Shown: piece by piece, positions 7,432 to 17,436 of the stretch
Position numbering within the stretch: position 1 is the first letter of the stretch
Layout: each line of letters starts with the position of its first letter
The notes under the pieces: generated by a model
What the model was told of the DNA's origin: nothing
What the model saw: the letters and a program-made list of their open reading frames with translations, nothing else
The model's database searches: none
Assembly: GCA_018434685.1 (NCBI GenBank)
Contig: JAHDOV010000006.1
Coordinates: 62,001-126,000, forward strand
Direction of reading: 5' to 3'
Source: Deltaproteobacteria bacterium
GTDB lineage: Bacteria > Desulfobacterota > Desulfomonilia > UBA1062
DNA: 64,000 nucleotides
Made by a program: the position numbers and the translations under genes

Positions 7432-10400
7432 TTACACGGATCTCATGGCATTGTATACCGCCTCGGCAAGCTCGCTGGCGATCATGGGCTTCATCACCAT
7501 GGCCCGTATCCCGATGTCCCTGATCATTTCTGCCGTTACCCCCAGCTGCGAACCGGTGCACAGCACAATGGGGATATCGGGCCTGATCTTGAGCAGCTTT
7601 CTCGAGAGATCGATGCCCGTCATCCCGGGCATGGTCAAATCGGTCAGCACGAGGTCGAACTCAGCGGGCCTCGACGTGAAGATCTCGAGGGCTTCGGGTG
7701 CGCTGGTCGTTGCAACGACATCGTATCCGAGATGTTCAAGGATGCCCCGTCCTGAAACTATGACACCTTCCTCATCATCCACGAAGAGAATCCTTCCGCT
7801 GCCTGTGGTGACAATCTCATGCAGATGAATGGGCTCGAGTTGTTCTCCTTCGTACCTGGGCAGCAGGATCTGGAATGTGGATCCCATGCCTGGCTCACTG
7901 TATACCGTAATGGCACCTCCCAGGTCCTGAATGATGCCGTGGACAACAGCAAGGCCCATGCCCGTGCCCTCGCCGCGTTCCTTGGTGGTGAAAAACGGTT
8001 CGAAGATCCTCTCGATGATTTCAGAGGAGATGCCGCATCCGGTATCGGCAACGCTCAACCGCAGGTATCGGCCCGGTGGCAGGTCCTTGTACTGCAGTTC
8101 GATCCTGTCGTTCAACTCCACCTCGGACAGACGGATATCGAGCACGCCGCCGGTGGCCTTCATGGCGTAGGCGGCGTTGGTGCAGAGATTCATGAGCACC
8201 TGGTGGAGCTGGGTCGGGTCTGCCATTACCATGCTCCCGGTTGAGGGGAGATCCTGCCGTATCTCGATGATGGTGGGGAGAGAGGCCCTGAGGAACTTTA
8301 ACGTTTCCTTGATCAGTGGGGTGAGCTCTATGGGATTCTTCTGAATTCCGGACTTGCGGCTGAATGTCAGGATCTGTTTGATGAGGTCCCGTGCCCTTGC
8401 ACCGGCTTTGAGAACCTCGTCCAGTTCGTTATCGATGCTCTTGCCCTTCGAAAGCTTGATCTTGGCCAGTTCGGCAAAGCCGAGAACAGAAGAGAGGATG
8501 TTGTTGAAATCATGGGCAATGCCGCCTGCAAGGGTTCCTATTGCCTCCATCTTATAGGACTGCCGGAGACGCGTTTCGAGATGCCTCCGCTCCTCCTCGG
8601 CCTGCTTCAGCTCGGTAATGTCCAGCCCTGAACCGATGGTGGCGGTAACTTTGCCGGCTTCATCTGTCAGAAGCGTACTGTGCCATGCAATGAGTCTCTC
8701 TGTGCCGTCTCTCGTCAATACAGGATTCTCAAAGAACTCAAAGGCTTCACCTTCACCGGATACCAGTTTGTCGAAGGCATCCTTTACCCTGAGCCTGATT
8801 TCTGTTGGAATAAAGTTGTCGAACCAGTTCTTGCCGATAATCTCGTCTTCCCGGTATCCGAGAATTTCACAGCCCTTCCTGTTTATCTGGCTGATGGTAT
8901 GATCGTGGCTGATAACGAGGAGTATGACACCGGCAACATCGAAATATTTCTGAATCCTGTCCCGTTCTCTCTGCAGATCCTCCACCGCCTGTGTGCGTTC
9001 GGTTATGTCTTCCATACTGCCTTCATAGTACAGAATTGTTCCGTCATCATCCCGTACAACCCGACCGCTGTTGCGGATCCACCTGATCGATCCATCATAT
9101 TTTCTCACCCGGGTTTCAAAACCGCGCAGCGTGTCCCTGCCTTCCAATAACCTCAGGAACTCATCGCGATCCTCAGGGTGTTCATAAAGGTCTTTTGCAT
9201 TTGTGTTCAGGAGAGTGTTCCGGTCCGGATACCCGTACATTTCAATGAGCGCAGGGTTTGCATCCAGAATCTGCCCCTGTAGCGTGGTCCGGTAGATACC
9301 GACAGGCACACCGTTGAACAGGCTGCGATACCGTTCCTCGCTTTCACGCAGTGCCACCTCTGCAAGCTTGGTTTTCGTCACGTCGATGAGGGTTTCCACC
9401 ACCTCTGTGATGTTTCCGTCGGAGTCCCTGATGGCCGCGGCAGTAAAACTCAACCATCTTCCCTCGCCGCCAATCTCCGGGAAGAAGTCTATCACCTCGT
9501 AGGCATCTGGTATGAGGGGGGATACCCTGGCTTTGCCAGGGTACATGGCAAGAACCTCATCCGGGGACTTGCCCAGCAACAGGTCGGACAGGCATGGCCG
9601 TTCCTTGCTGTAGAAAGCCCGCCAGTGCCGGCTCGTATTGAGAACCTCTTCGGCCGTGATGCCGCTCAGCGCCTCCAGTGCCGTATTCCATTGTACCACC
9701 CGGTGGTTCCTGTCGATGACAAAGGTAGGGATTGGTGATCCCTGGACAATGCTGTGCAGCTTCTGTTCACTTCTCTGCCGTGCCTCTTCTGCCCGTTTGC
9801 GCTCCACCAGCTCCCGGGAGAGCTGGTCTGTAGCCATGCGCACATTTCTCTTGAGCGACCACGACCACAGGATCGTACCTGCCAGGATAATTAGCAGGGG
9901 CACTGCTATGATTGCGCTCCACTTGAGGATCATGCCCGGAGACAGGACCCTGTGCTGCAGTCCGCCGAGCCACTGGTTGAATATTTCCGTGTAGCGGCCG
10001 GTCGCCTTGATAATCCTGAGTCCCTCGTTCAGTTCGTCCAGCAAAGCCTTATCACCCTTCCGCACGGCGAAACAGTATTGATTCGGGGCGAAAGGCGGGC
10101 CGGTCGTTGTTATGTTCGTGAGCTTGAATTTACGCGCCAGGAACAGCCCCTGTCTCTCCAGCATCAGGGCACAGTGGTGTTTCCCCGAGGCAAGGAGACG
10201 AAGTGCTTCTTCTGCAGAACCTACCAGGATGAGGTTCTCGGCAAAGCCACGTTCCAGAGCGTAATCATGCATGATGTCGCCTCGCTGAATGATTATCTCT
10301 TTGCCCTTGAGGTCTTCGATGGATTGGATGGCAGTATAGTCTGCCCGGATAAAGATGGCATTGTGAACAATCATATGCGGCACCGAAAAATCGACGAGCT

Positions 10401-10824
10401 TGCGCCGCTCTTCCGAGTAGAACATGCCCTCAACCGCATCGATCTCACCCTTTTCGAGGGCGCTGCGTACCTCTGACCATGGGCCAAGACGGATTTCGAT
10501 CTCGAGGCCCATCACCTCGGCCACGGCCCTGATGAGATCTACATTGTAGCCTTGGGGTCTGCCCTTGGTATCGAGGAACTCATACGGAGGAAATGCGCGA
10601 TCACCACCCACGACGATCGGACCGGTTTTCCGTTTAAGCTCTGTCTCTGCGGCATGAGCAGGGAACACGATGCAGCACAGTGCGGTCATGGACAGAACGA
10701 GGGCCAGGCACAACAGGACCCTGCCGGCCATTGTCGAACCCCGGAGAAAATATGCTGCATCAGTCCTGAACCGGTTCATGGCGGTTGAGCGAGCTCCTTT
10801 CTCTGTGGCTTGTGATCTCGCCAT
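7432..10824 (-). CDS. Hybrid sensor kinase: SBP-PAS-PAS-PAS-HisKA-HATPase-REC
   Basis: The product has 1130 residues. A signal/anchor (about 30-58) leads to a periplasmic solute-binding (SBP_bac_3) domain at about 67-290, a membrane helix near 300-325, three PAS domains (about 350-740), HisKA with '[16 protein letters not shown]' (His near 770), HATPase with 'GMGLAVVHG', and a C-terminal receiver starting 'ILFVDDEEG' with '[14 protein letters not shown]'. It resembles amino-acid sensing BvgS-like hybrids but lacks an HPt domain, so phosphate must leave to a separate protein. Alternative starts exist at 10779, preceded by AAAGGAG, and this may be the true start. It sits directly upstream of the pyridoxamine kinase gene. 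Confidence 0.9.
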   Translation of the reverse strand: MARSQATEKGARSTAMNRFRTDAAYFLRGSTMAGRVLLCLALVLSMTALCCIVFPAHAAETELKRKTGPIVVGGDRAFPPYEFLDTKGRPQGYNVDLIRAVAEVMGLEIEIRLGPWSEVRSALEKGEIDAVEGMFYSEERRKLVDFSVPHMIVHNAIFIRADYTAIQSIEDLKGKEIIIQRGDIMHDYALERGFAENLILVGSAEEALRLLASGKHHCALMLERQGLFLARKFKLTNITTTGPPFAPNQYCFAVRKGDKALLDELNEGLRIIKATGRYTEIFNQWLGGLQHRVLSPGMILKWSAIIAVPLLIILAGTILWSWSLKRNVRMATDQLSRELVERKRAEEARQRSEQKLHSIVQGSPIPTFVIDRNHRVVQWNTALEALSGITAEEVLNTSRHWRAFYSKERPCLSDLLLGKSPDEVLAMYPGKARVSPLIPDAYEVIDFFPEIGGEGRWLSFTAAAIRDSDGNITEVVETLIDVTKTKLAEVALRESEERYRSLFNGVPVGIYRTTLQGQILDANPALIEMYGYPDRNTLLNTNAKDLYEHPEDRDEFLRLLEGRDTLRGFETRVRKYDGSIRWIRNSGRVVRDDDGTILYYEGSMEDITERTQAVEDLQRERDRIQKYFDVAGVILLVISHDHTISQINRKGCEILGYREDEIIGKNWFDNFIPTEIRLRVKDAFDKLVSGEGEAFEFFENPVLTRDGTERLIAWHSTLLTDEAGKVTATIGSGLDITELKQAEEERRHLETRLRQSYKMEAIGTLAGGIAHDFNNILSSVLGFAELAKIKLSKGKSIDNELDEVLKAGARARDLIKQILTFSRKSGIQKNPIELTPLIKETLKFLRASLPTIIEIRQDLPSTGSMVMADPTQLHQVLMNLCTNAAYAMKATGGVLDIRLSEVELNDRIELQYKDLPPGRYLRLSVADTGCGISSEIIERIFEPFFTTKERGEGTGMGLAVVHGIIQDLGGAITVYSEPGMGSTFQILLPRYEGEQLEPIHLHEIVTTGSGRILFVDDEEGVIVSGRGILEHLGYDVVATTSAPEALEIFTSRPAEFDLVLTDLTMPGMTGIDLSRKLLKIRPDIPIVLCTGSQLGVTAEMIRDIGIRAMVMKPMIASELAEAVYNAMRSV

Positions 10825-11476
10825 CGTTCTTTCAAGAAAAGATGGATCGGTATAGCATCATATTAATCCTGCATTCCGCAGGCGCAATAGACCGCTACAG
10901 GAATGTGAAAAGAGGCGCTGGGAGAAAATATAAAAAACCAGGCAGATCAAAGCTGGGCGAGCGAGATTGTTCGAGAATTCAGGCAGAAGGCAGTACAGGA
11001 CTTGGGGAGCATGATCTCAGGCAGGGCGAGCACGGCAGTCCGAGAACCGAGGCAGAAGGGGAAAAGCTCAGAAAAAAATACATCACCGCCGAAGGCGCAG
11101 AGGAAAAGACCTGTTATTTGTCGGGAGACGGCGACAAATAACAGGATCTCCGTTTGAAACATGCTCGTAGTCTCAAATGTAGGTCGGGGTGGGAGCGCAG
11201 CGAGCTACCCGACATCTGGCTTACCGGAGAGATCGTCAGGTAGCTCACCTGCCTTCGGCAGATTCGCAGCGAAGACCTACAATGTATATCGAGCAGGTGG
11301 GGGCGAGATTCAAGGCGACCGGGCAGGAATGCGCGGCCTTTGATTTGTACCTTTACGTGTCATGGGAATGATCTGATCCGGGGATATCGAGAGGGTGAGG
11401 TGACGGGGATAGAATCGAAACCGGAGGGGGAAGAAGGGGTCATTCCCATCTTCCCCCTCGTTCGTCATACGTTTTG
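10825..11476. other. Intergenic repeat block 3
   Basis: This 650-base gap contains no supported gene. It opens with the 'GGCGCTGGGAGAAAA' module (10915 onward) shared with 1510-1545, followed by a full-length family 2 repeat (11088-11220) with a 14-bp perfect hairpin, and a further inverted arm at 11238-11282. Open frames here have no ribosome site and follow repeat sequence. Confidence 0.6.
11088..11290. repeat. Intergenic repeat family 2, best-preserved copy
   Basis: The copy includes a perfect 14-bp inverted repeat CCTGTTATTTGTCG (11110-11123) / CGACAAATAACAGG (11132-11145), the phrase 'aacatgctcgtagtctc', the palindromic arm GTAGGTCGGGG to GCTACCCGAC (11180-11215), and a reversed arm ending 'gaagacctac' at 11282. 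The same order of parts is seen, degraded, at 263-404 and 1781-1868. Confidence 0.7.
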
Positions 11477-12847
11477 TTACTGGGGTGCGATGTTGCTCAC
11501 CAGGGTGTTGTTGTTTTCATTGCTCTCGTCCACCACGCCGGTGCTGTCGATGCTGGCGCTCACCTGCACGGGCTGCTGCAGGACATAGCCCGTGTTGTAC
11601 ACAGCCACACCACCTTTCCGGCTGAGATTCTTCTGGGGGTCAAGACCGGCCAGGGAGACTGTGGCCCAGCCGTTGCCGTTCATCTTCAGGTTCAGGTAGG
11701 GCTGGTTGCCGCCATTCCACAAAGACGGTGCCAGGCCGGCGATACCGGTGTTTTTCACCTCGATGAGCACCTTGCGCTGGCTGTCGAGCCGTATCGAGGT
11801 GACTGCCAGGTCGGGCTTGGCGGCGAGGGCCAGGGGTTTCATGGGTTGAATCTTTACCGGCTGCACGCCTGCTCCCAGGGTGCTGGTGAGGCTGTTATTC
11901 TGTTCGTTCTCCTCTATCACCTTGTCCCCGGCATCGATGGTGGCGCTTACCTGGGTGGCCTTGGCTATGGTGACCTTGTCGAACACATAGCTGACCGTGC
12001 CGCCCGATGGCCGGAGTTTGAAGTCGGGGTCGAGAAGGGGCAGGGTCACGCCATAGTTCCTGTTGTCTGCCTTCACGAGCAAAGTAACGGCCTCAGGACC
12101 TTTGTCGTGCCACTTGACGTAATTGACAGCTCCCTTGCCCCGGTTGGCCACGTTGACCACGACCTGCTTGTTCTGGTTCAGGGTGAGGCCTTCCACCATG
12201 AGGTCCGGGTGAACCTCGGCCTGCTGTTCGGCCTCTTTGTCAAGCTCCCAGTGTTTACCGGGATAGGTGATGAGAATCCTTCCGTCTGCCCTGAAATCGG
12301 CCATGTTGCGGAAGATGATCACGTACTGACCCCCGGTTTTCTGCAGCTCCGGCATGTCAACGGCATACTTGATGGACTCGCCCGTGCCTTCACTGCCGCA
12401 GGCGATCTGTCCATGGAAATACGCGGGTGGTTTCTCCTTCTTGCCGAAGAGCGACTTCATGCCCCTGACAAACGCCCGGATCTCGTCACCGGCGATTTTA
12501 TCCAGCGGATTGAACTTGTTGACCTTGTTGCACCACTGCTGCCATTCGCCCGGTTTGATGTCCTTGAAGGCGCGCGAGTCCACGATGATGAGCCGCAGCG
12601 GCTGGAAGTTGCTCGATTTCGGCTTGGGGTCCAGCCGGTCTACCCTGGCATAGACCCTGATCTCTCCCGGCCCGGTGAGCTCGAGGGGATACATGAGGGT
12701 GTAGGGGTCTCCCTTGTCGCCCTGGTACAGGGTGAAGACCTTCTGAATGATTGCATCATCGTTGTCCACCGCCCAGGCAGAGCCGGTGGGAATACAGAGC
12801 AGCACAAACACCATGATTGCAGCCATCAATAAACCTTTTTGTTGCAT
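11477..12847 (-). CDS. Secreted protein with CARDB-type repeats
   Basis: The 456-residue product has a Sec signal peptide (about 1-26) and at least two repeats of the bacterial CARDB type: 'PDLMVEGLTLNQNKQVVV' and 'PDLAVTSIRLDSQRKVLI', each followed by an Asn-Gly-rich strand pattern and ending in 'VDESNENNNTL' or 'IEENEQNNSLT'. CARDB repeats are Ig-like adhesion folds. The N-terminal half is not recognised. The start is ATG 12847, placed 6 bases after GGAGG; an in-frame TTG at 12853 lacks that spacing. A cell-surface or periplasmic adhesive or carbohydrate-binding role is inferred only from the fold. Confidence 0.8.
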   Translation of the reverse strand: MQQKGLLMAAIMVFVLLCIPTGSAWAVDNDDAIIQKVFTLYQGDKGDPYTLMYPLELTGPGEIRVYARVDRLDPKPKSSNFQPLRLIIVDSRAFKDIKPGEWQQWCNKVNKFNPLDKIAGDEIRAFVRGMKSLFGKKEKPPAYFHGQIACGSEGTGESIKYAVDMPELQKTGGQYVIIFRNMADFRADGRILITYPGKHWELDKEAEQQAEVHPDLMVEGLTLNQNKQVVVNVANRGKGAVNYVKWHDKGPEAVTLLVKADNRNYGVTLPLLDPDFKLRPSGGTVSYVFDKVTIAKATQVSATIDAGDKVIEENEQNNSLTSTLGAGVQPVKIQPMKPLALAAKPDLAVTSIRLDSQRKVLIEVKNTGIAGLAPSLWNGGNQPYLNLKMNGNGWATVSLAGLDPQKNLSRKGGVAVYNTGYVLQQPVQVSASIDSTGVVDESNENNNTLVSNIAPQ

Positions 12848-13089
12848 GGTCAACCTCCAGGTGGAAATAAGATTTTTTTGGGATCAGCAAATGATATAGT
12901 CATCATCCCAATACAGCCCAGTGTTTATGTAACTATATGAATATCGGCATAATATGTCAATTGATTAATTTCATTGGGTTGTTTGCCGGCACAGTGCGGG
13001 ATTGCCCGGAGGAACTGCCGGATGAATCATGGGGCATGCCTGCCGGGGTGACTGGGGAGGTGCTGAAAAGGGATTAAGCCCGGTTTGTC

Positions 13090-14502
13090 TCAGAAATATT
13101 CCTGGAGACCGGAGGGTATGCACTCATGCCTCAGGATCTCCTGCAGGTTCGGGCTGTGATTGCCCAGCAGCAGGTCATTGCGCCGGTTGATCGCCAGGTC
13201 TTCGAACAGCGGGATGTCATTGGAGATCAGCTCTGTCTCCTTCAACACCCGTGCTCTCTCCGCAATGACCTTCCGGTTCGGGTTCAGGGCGATCTCCACG
13301 AACTGGTTGCGGTAGGTGTGGGCGGGCAGGAGAATGGCATCGGAGTAGCTTACGGACAATGTCAGCCCGGTGAAGTCGATGCAGCCCCAGAGCTGTTCAC
13401 TGAAGTGTAGCGCAGGGCCGCTGCGCATTGACCACAGCGAATCGTCGAAACCACGCTGTCTGAACACCTCGATCTGTCTCTCAAGGTGAGAGGCCTCGCC
13501 CTTGAGTCCAAGCTGCCTGATATAGCCTGCTTCCGTGATGTCTTCGTGGGGTTTCTTTATCATGCCGGCGCTGCGCCTTCGCGCAGCTGCCCTCTGGAAC
13601 CTGTTCTTGTACACGAAGGAGCAGTAGTTGATGGGCAGGTCGATCTTGCTCTCGACTGCATGGCTGATCAGGTTCAGTGCGGCGAGCTCGGACTCGAGGA
13701 CCGTGACCTTTTCACCATGCAGGTAGGTATAGTTCCTCTGGACGAGGTTAGTGAAGTTGTGGGGGGTGAGGCGCAGCTGGTGCAGGTTCAGGTAGTGTAT
13801 GCCCTCCTCATGGATCTCGTGTATCTTGTGCTGCATGAGCTCGAGATCTTCAGGCACTGCAGGGATCTCGACGGTCACATGCCTGATGTGCCCCACGGCG
13901 AGCCTGGCCTTTTCCAGCTGGTAGTGGGTGGCGCCGATGTCGAAGCGGATCTCGTCGAGCCCTGCCTGTTCGAGCTTCAGGACGATATCTTCGGTCAGGA
14001 GGGTACCGTTGGTGTACATCCACAGGTAGACCCTCTCTCCGAATCTCTTCTTCACCCTGGTGATATACTCCAGGGTGAGCTCCGGGGTGAGCAGGGGTTC
14101 GCCGCCGCTGATGCTGACACCCTTGAAAGAGAACCGGTCTATATAATCGAGATAATCAGCTGCCTTGGGGAAGGGCAGGGTATTCGTGGTGGGGACGTCG
14201 ACGTCGTTCTGCTCTGAGGGACAGTAAAAACACCGGCAGTTGCACAGCCCGTTGATGAACAGGCACGACCAGGAGCCTTCGCCGCAGATCTCGCAGCCCG
14301 GAGAAAGCCTGGTGCAGTCGATCTTTGTTCCCTTGTAGCCGAGGCTGGTGGCTGCAGCCAGGGATTTCAGGAGCTCTTCACGCACACCGGTAGCCCGGCG
14401 AGCCTCTGAGAGGGAAATCCATCTCAGCCTGTGGTAATTCTCGCCGTATTCCTTAGTGTTGTATGCTTCCAGTTGCCCTCTGTATTCACCGGATAGCTGC
14501 AT
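13090..14502 (-). CDS. Radical SAM protein with extra cysteines
   Basis: The product has 470 residues. The canonical CX3CX2C cluster is CNCRCFYC near residue 92, followed by 'SGGEPLLTPELTLEYI', the typical SAM-binding glycine/glutamate motif. Before the cluster lie additional cysteines (CTRLSPGCEICGEGSWSC), which could bind a zinc or a second iron-sulfur centre. The C-terminal half shows no SPASM-type cysteine array. It resembles 4Fe-4S activases and HmdB-like enzymes in general layout only, so the substrate is unknown. The gene is isolated from its neighbours by gaps of over 200 bases. The start follows GGGGAGG closely spaced to ATG. Confidence 0.8.
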   Translation of the reverse strand: MQLSGEYRGQLEAYNTKEYGENYHRLRWISLSEARRATGVREELLKSLAAATSLGYKGTKIDCTRLSPGCEICGEGSWSCLFINGLCNCRCFYCPSEQNDVDVPTTNTLPFPKAADYLDYIDRFSFKGVSISGGEPLLTPELTLEYITRVKKRFGERVYLWMYTNGTLLTEDIVLKLEQAGLDEIRFDIGATHYQLEKARLAVGHIRHVTVEIPAVPEDLELMQHKIHEIHEEGIHYLNLHQLRLTPHNFTNLVQRNYTYLHGEKVTVLESELAALNLISHAVESKIDLPINYCSFVYKNRFQRAAARRRSAGMIKKPHEDITEAGYIRQLGLKGEASHLERQIEVFRQRGFDDSLWSMRSGPALHFSEQLWGCIDFTGLTLSVSYSDAILLPAHTYRNQFVEIALNPNRKVIAERARVLKETELISNDIPLFEDLAINRRNDLLLGNHSPNLQEILRHECIPSGLQEYF

Positions 14503-14915
14503 AGCCTCCCCTTTCTCACGATTTGGTTGATCAGAACGCCAGGGATTAAGGCCGGCTAGTAAAAGGGCTTGTCAGTGCTCAGAGAGGTTCTCTCGGAAGA
14601 TGGAACCAGATCGGAAGATATCAGGAAGCGGCTATGAACCTGTTCCATAGGAAATGAGGGTGAAGGTAACGTATTGTACGAACTTCTGCGAATTCGTGAT
14701 CTCCTGCAAGACACCTGTTCATCCGGTTCCACAATCCCGAAGCACAATTGTTCGGGATTGCCGGTGGGGTAAATGTCTGTGCTGTCACTACCGGGCCTCA
14801 TTCATGGACAAACCGTAGCACAACAGAGGTCCGGCCATCAAGAGGTACAATGGGATGAAAGAGTAGAAAAGCCGGTAACCCGAAAAGGATATTGTAAGTT
14901 GAGGAGATACAGATT
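14503..14915. other. Intergenic gap with a perfect hairpin
   Basis: This 413-base gap between divergent genes contains a perfect 10-bp inverted repeat CAATCCCGAA (14732-14741) / TTCGGGATTG (14751-14760) with a 9-base loop and no T-run, so it is more likely an operator or RNA hairpin than a terminator. An open frame on the minus strand (14556-14801) lacks a ribosome site and looks spurious. Confidence 0.5.
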
Positions 14916-15224
14916 ATGAGAATACCAGTGGCCGGTTACCGGGACTGGGGGTCTGTTCCGACCAGAAAATATTTTGCAAAGGTGTGTGTGATGACATCCT
15001 GCAGGCATATGAACCTTGTTCTCCTACCCAATGAAAAAAACAGGCTTAGGTGTCGGCACTGCCATCTGACCATCTCGGCCGATGAACTGCAGGGGAGTTA
15101 TTGCCCTGAATGTTATGAGGCGAGCGGCAGGAAGCTCTATGACTTCGAAGAGATCGAGGCAGGAGAGCAGGAAAAGACCCGGTACCGGTGCGAACAGTGC
15201 GGCGTTGTTATTGAAACCGAATGA
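14916..15224 (+). CDS. Small zinc-ribbon protein
   Basis: The 102-residue protein carries three metal-binding cysteine pairs: CRHCH near residue 45, CPEC near 65 and CEQC near 92. This is a zinc-ribbon arrangement typical of small nucleic-acid-binding or assembly proteins, and no further domain is visible. The start ATG follows GAGGAGATACAGATT at acceptable spacing; an internal ATG (MTSCRHMNL) at 14991 is an alternative that would shorten it by 25 residues and remove the less conserved leader. Function is unknown. Confidence 0.7.
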   Translation: MRIPVAGYRDWGSVPTRKYFAKVCVMTSCRHMNLVLLPNEKNRLRCRHCHLTISADELQGSYCPECYEASGRKLYDFEEIEAGEQEKTRYRCEQCGVVIETE

Positions 15225-15332
15225 TCGAGGGTTGTTGGCAGAGTGGAAAGCCATAATGCTCACGAACAGGTGCCACCGGTGATCCTGGTGATTATTATAT
15301 GGATTAACAGTGAGCATATGAGGAGATGATTC

Positions 15333-15707
15333 ATGGAAAAGGAATACGAGAACAGAGAACGCAACTGGGCCATGCTCTGCCACCTGAGTGCCCTGGTTGT
15401 GCTCCTGGGCATTCCCCTGGGGAATATCCTGGGGCCGTTCGTTGTGTGGCTGTTCAAGAAGAACAGTTTTCCTGTAGTGGATGAGATGGGCAAGGAGTCC
15501 ATGAACTTTCAGATAGCCATGTCTCTCTATGCCATCGTTGCGCTTATCCTGGCCTTCGGGTTCACACCGGTCCTGATCGGGTTTTTGTTCTACCCGGTGG
15601 CCGCTGTTATTGTGGCGGCCGATATCATCCTGACGATCGTTGCCACCATCAAGGCAAGCAACAACGAGCCCTACCGGTATCCCTTTATCTTCAGGCTGAT
15701 CAGTTGA
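15333..15707 (+). CDS. DUF4870 family membrane protein
   Basis: The 124-residue protein has the 'NWAMLCHLSALVVLLGIPLGNI' opening (shown here shortened: NWAMLCHLSAL, then GIPLGNILGP) and about three to four membrane helices, with 'DEMGKESMNFQ' between the first and second. This matches the DUF4870/Tic20-like family of small inner-membrane proteins. The ribosome site AGGAGATGATTC precedes ATG. Its role is not established. Confidence 0.85.
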   Translation: MEKEYENRERNWAMLCHLSALVVLLGIPLGNILGPFVVWLFKKNSFPVVDEMGKESMNFQIAMSLYAIVALILAFGFTPVLIGFLFYPVAAVIVAADIILTIVATIKASNNEPYRYPFIFRLIS

Positions 15708-15794
15708 ATACAATTCGGTGAAGGCTCCGTGCAGGAACAGATGGGGTTATACCCCTGTCAGCGGAAAAGCTCATCACCATGAGAGGAGCGATTA

Positions 15795-16286
15795 ATGGGC
15801 AAGGTCTTTTCAAAGAAAAGCATCGTATTCGGGTTTCTGCTGGTGGCATTCATCATTGTCTCCGAGATCATTCTGGCACGATTGCATCTGCCGGCCTGGC
15901 CGGCCTTCATGGTGATGATCTTCTTCTTCGTGGTGCACGAGGACACTAGGCAGGCACCGAATATCCTCATCGGGGGACTGGCGGGGATTCTCTGTGCCAT
16001 ACTCATCAAGGATTTCATGGCAATGCTCGAGCCGGCCATCGGGGCTGAGGCTGCCAAGCTCCTGTTCATAGGTCTCTTCGTGTATTCCATCGTCCTGTTC
16101 AAAGATGCCATTCCCTGGGTCTTCAACAGCTATGCCTTCATGTTCTTCCTGGTTGCTGCCCTGGGAGGCCAGGCCCCGCAGCCTCAGCCGTATGTCTGGA
16201 TGGGGGTGGAGCTGGTCGCAGGGACGATTTTCATTGCAGGCATTGTCGGGATCAACAAGGTGGTGGATGCGGTGCTCAAGGGGTGA
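15795..16286 (+). CDS. Small polytopic membrane protein, possibly DUF1097-like
   Basis: The 163-residue product has about five hydrophobic helices (from FGFLLVAFIIVSEIILA to VAGTIFIAGIVGI) and short charged loops. The layout resembles DUF1097 inner-membrane proteins, but no diagnostic motif is clear, so that link is tentative. AGGAGCGATTA precedes the ATG. It sits in a run of + strand membrane genes with the DUF4870 gene and the MscS channel, without overlaps, so an operon is possible but not certain. Confidence 0.65.
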   Translation: MGKVFSKKSIVFGFLLVAFIIVSEIILARLHLPAWPAFMVMIFFFVVHEDTRQAPNILIGGLAGILCAILIKDFMAMLEPAIGAEAAKLLFIGLFVYSIVLFKDAIPWVFNSYAFMFFLVAALGGQAPQPQPYVWMGVELVAGTIFIAGIVGINKVVDAVLKG

Positions 16287-16453
16287 GAATGCACTCGGGG
16301 CTGTTGTTGGTTTCGCAAAGGATACCGTGACCGGGGGCGCCGGCAGAAGGCTGCTCCTGGTCAGCAACCGGTCTTGTCCTGCATGAAGGTGCCGGATTAT
16401 GGGCAGGGTTGATTCAGGTGGCCGGGTGCGATATGGTTGTATGCACAGGGGGC

Positions 16454-17383
16454 ATGGAAGATATGATCGTCGATTATCTCAAAGGGTTCAACTGGCAGGT
16501 CCTGGTGGTGGGCGCGGTGCGTGTGGTCGTTATCCTGCTGCTGGCATGGCTGATCTCGGCACTCCTGAAGAAGCTGATCGAAAAATTCAGGGACAGACTG
16601 CTCGCTGCGAGCATCTCAGCCGGGGAGCCGAGCTCCGAGTCTTCCAAGCGCATAGAGACCATCACCCGGCTTGTCCGGGAGGCGGTATTCATCTCGGTGT
16701 GGGTCATCGTGGCGCTGGTGCTCCTCAAGGAATTCGGCATCGAGATCGCCCCGATCCTGGCCGGTGCCGGTGTTCTCGGCCTGGCTGTGGGGTTCGGTGC
16801 ACAGAACCTTGTCCGTGATATCATATCCGGGTTCTTCTTCATCCTGGAGAACCAGGTCCGGGTGGGTGATGTCGCCGTGGTCAACGGTACCGGCGGCCTG
16901 GTGGAGGAGATGAATTTCCGCACCATCGTGCTGCGCGACCTCGCCGGCGTTGTCCATGTCTTTCCCAACGGCACGGTCAGTACGCTGAGCAACATGACCA
17001 AGGACTGGTCGGCCTATGTATTCGATATCGGGGTGGCCTACAAGGAGGACACGGATACCGTGGTGAAGCTCATTGCCGAGGTGGGCCGGGAGATGAAGAA
17101 CGACGACCGCTTCGGCCCGCTGATGATCGAGGTCCCCGAGATCTTCGGCGTGGACAAGTTCGATGATTCTGCCGTGGTGATCAAGGGCCGCATCAAGACC
17201 AGGCCCATCCAGCAGTGGGCAGTGGGCCGGGAGTTTCTGCGCAGGATCAAATATGCCTTCGATGCCAATGACATCGAGATCCCGTTCCCGCACCGCACGG
17301 TCTACTTCGGGGAGATCAGCAAGCCTTTCGAACTGAAGATGATCGAAGCGGCGCAGAACTCCGGGCAGCCGGTCAAAAAATAG
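16454..17383 (+). CDS. MscS-type mechanosensitive channel
   Basis: The product has about 309 residues from ATG 16454. One or two N-terminal helices (LVVGAVRVVVILLLAWLISAL) precede the pore helix and the conserved beta domain 'VRVGDVAVVNGTGGLVEEM' (here cut: VRVGDVAVVNG), 'RTIVLRDLAGVVHVFPNG' and 'VSTLSNMTKDWS'. These are MscS family signatures; such channels release small osmolytes under hypo-osmotic stress. The ATG is preceded by ACAGGGGGC; TTG 16409 and ATG 16433 are in-frame alternatives upstream with weaker ribosome sites. Confidence 0.9.
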   Translation: MEDMIVDYLKGFNWQVLVVGAVRVVVILLLAWLISALLKKLIEKFRDRLLAASISAGEPSSESSKRIETITRLVREAVFISVWVIVALVLLKEFGIEIAPILAGAGVLGLAVGFGAQNLVRDIISGFFFILENQVRVGDVAVVNGTGGLVEEMNFRTIVLRDLAGVVHVFPNGTVSTLSNMTKDWSAYVFDIGVAYKEDTDTVVKLIAEVGREMKNDDRFGPLMIEVPEIFGVDKFDDSAVVIKGRIKTRPIQQWAVGREFLRRIKYAFDANDIEIPFPHRTVYFGEISKPFELKMIEAAQNSGQPVKK

Positions 17384-17436
17384 CTCCAGGGCTTTCCTCT
17401 TCGGACAGGCCGCTTGTTTGGCGAGACCGGGGCCTG

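Noticed and set aside
14556-14801. 81-codon minus-strand open frame between the radical SAM and zinc-ribbon genes
   Set aside because: No ribosome site, low-complexity Ser/Arg-rich product and no family resemblance.
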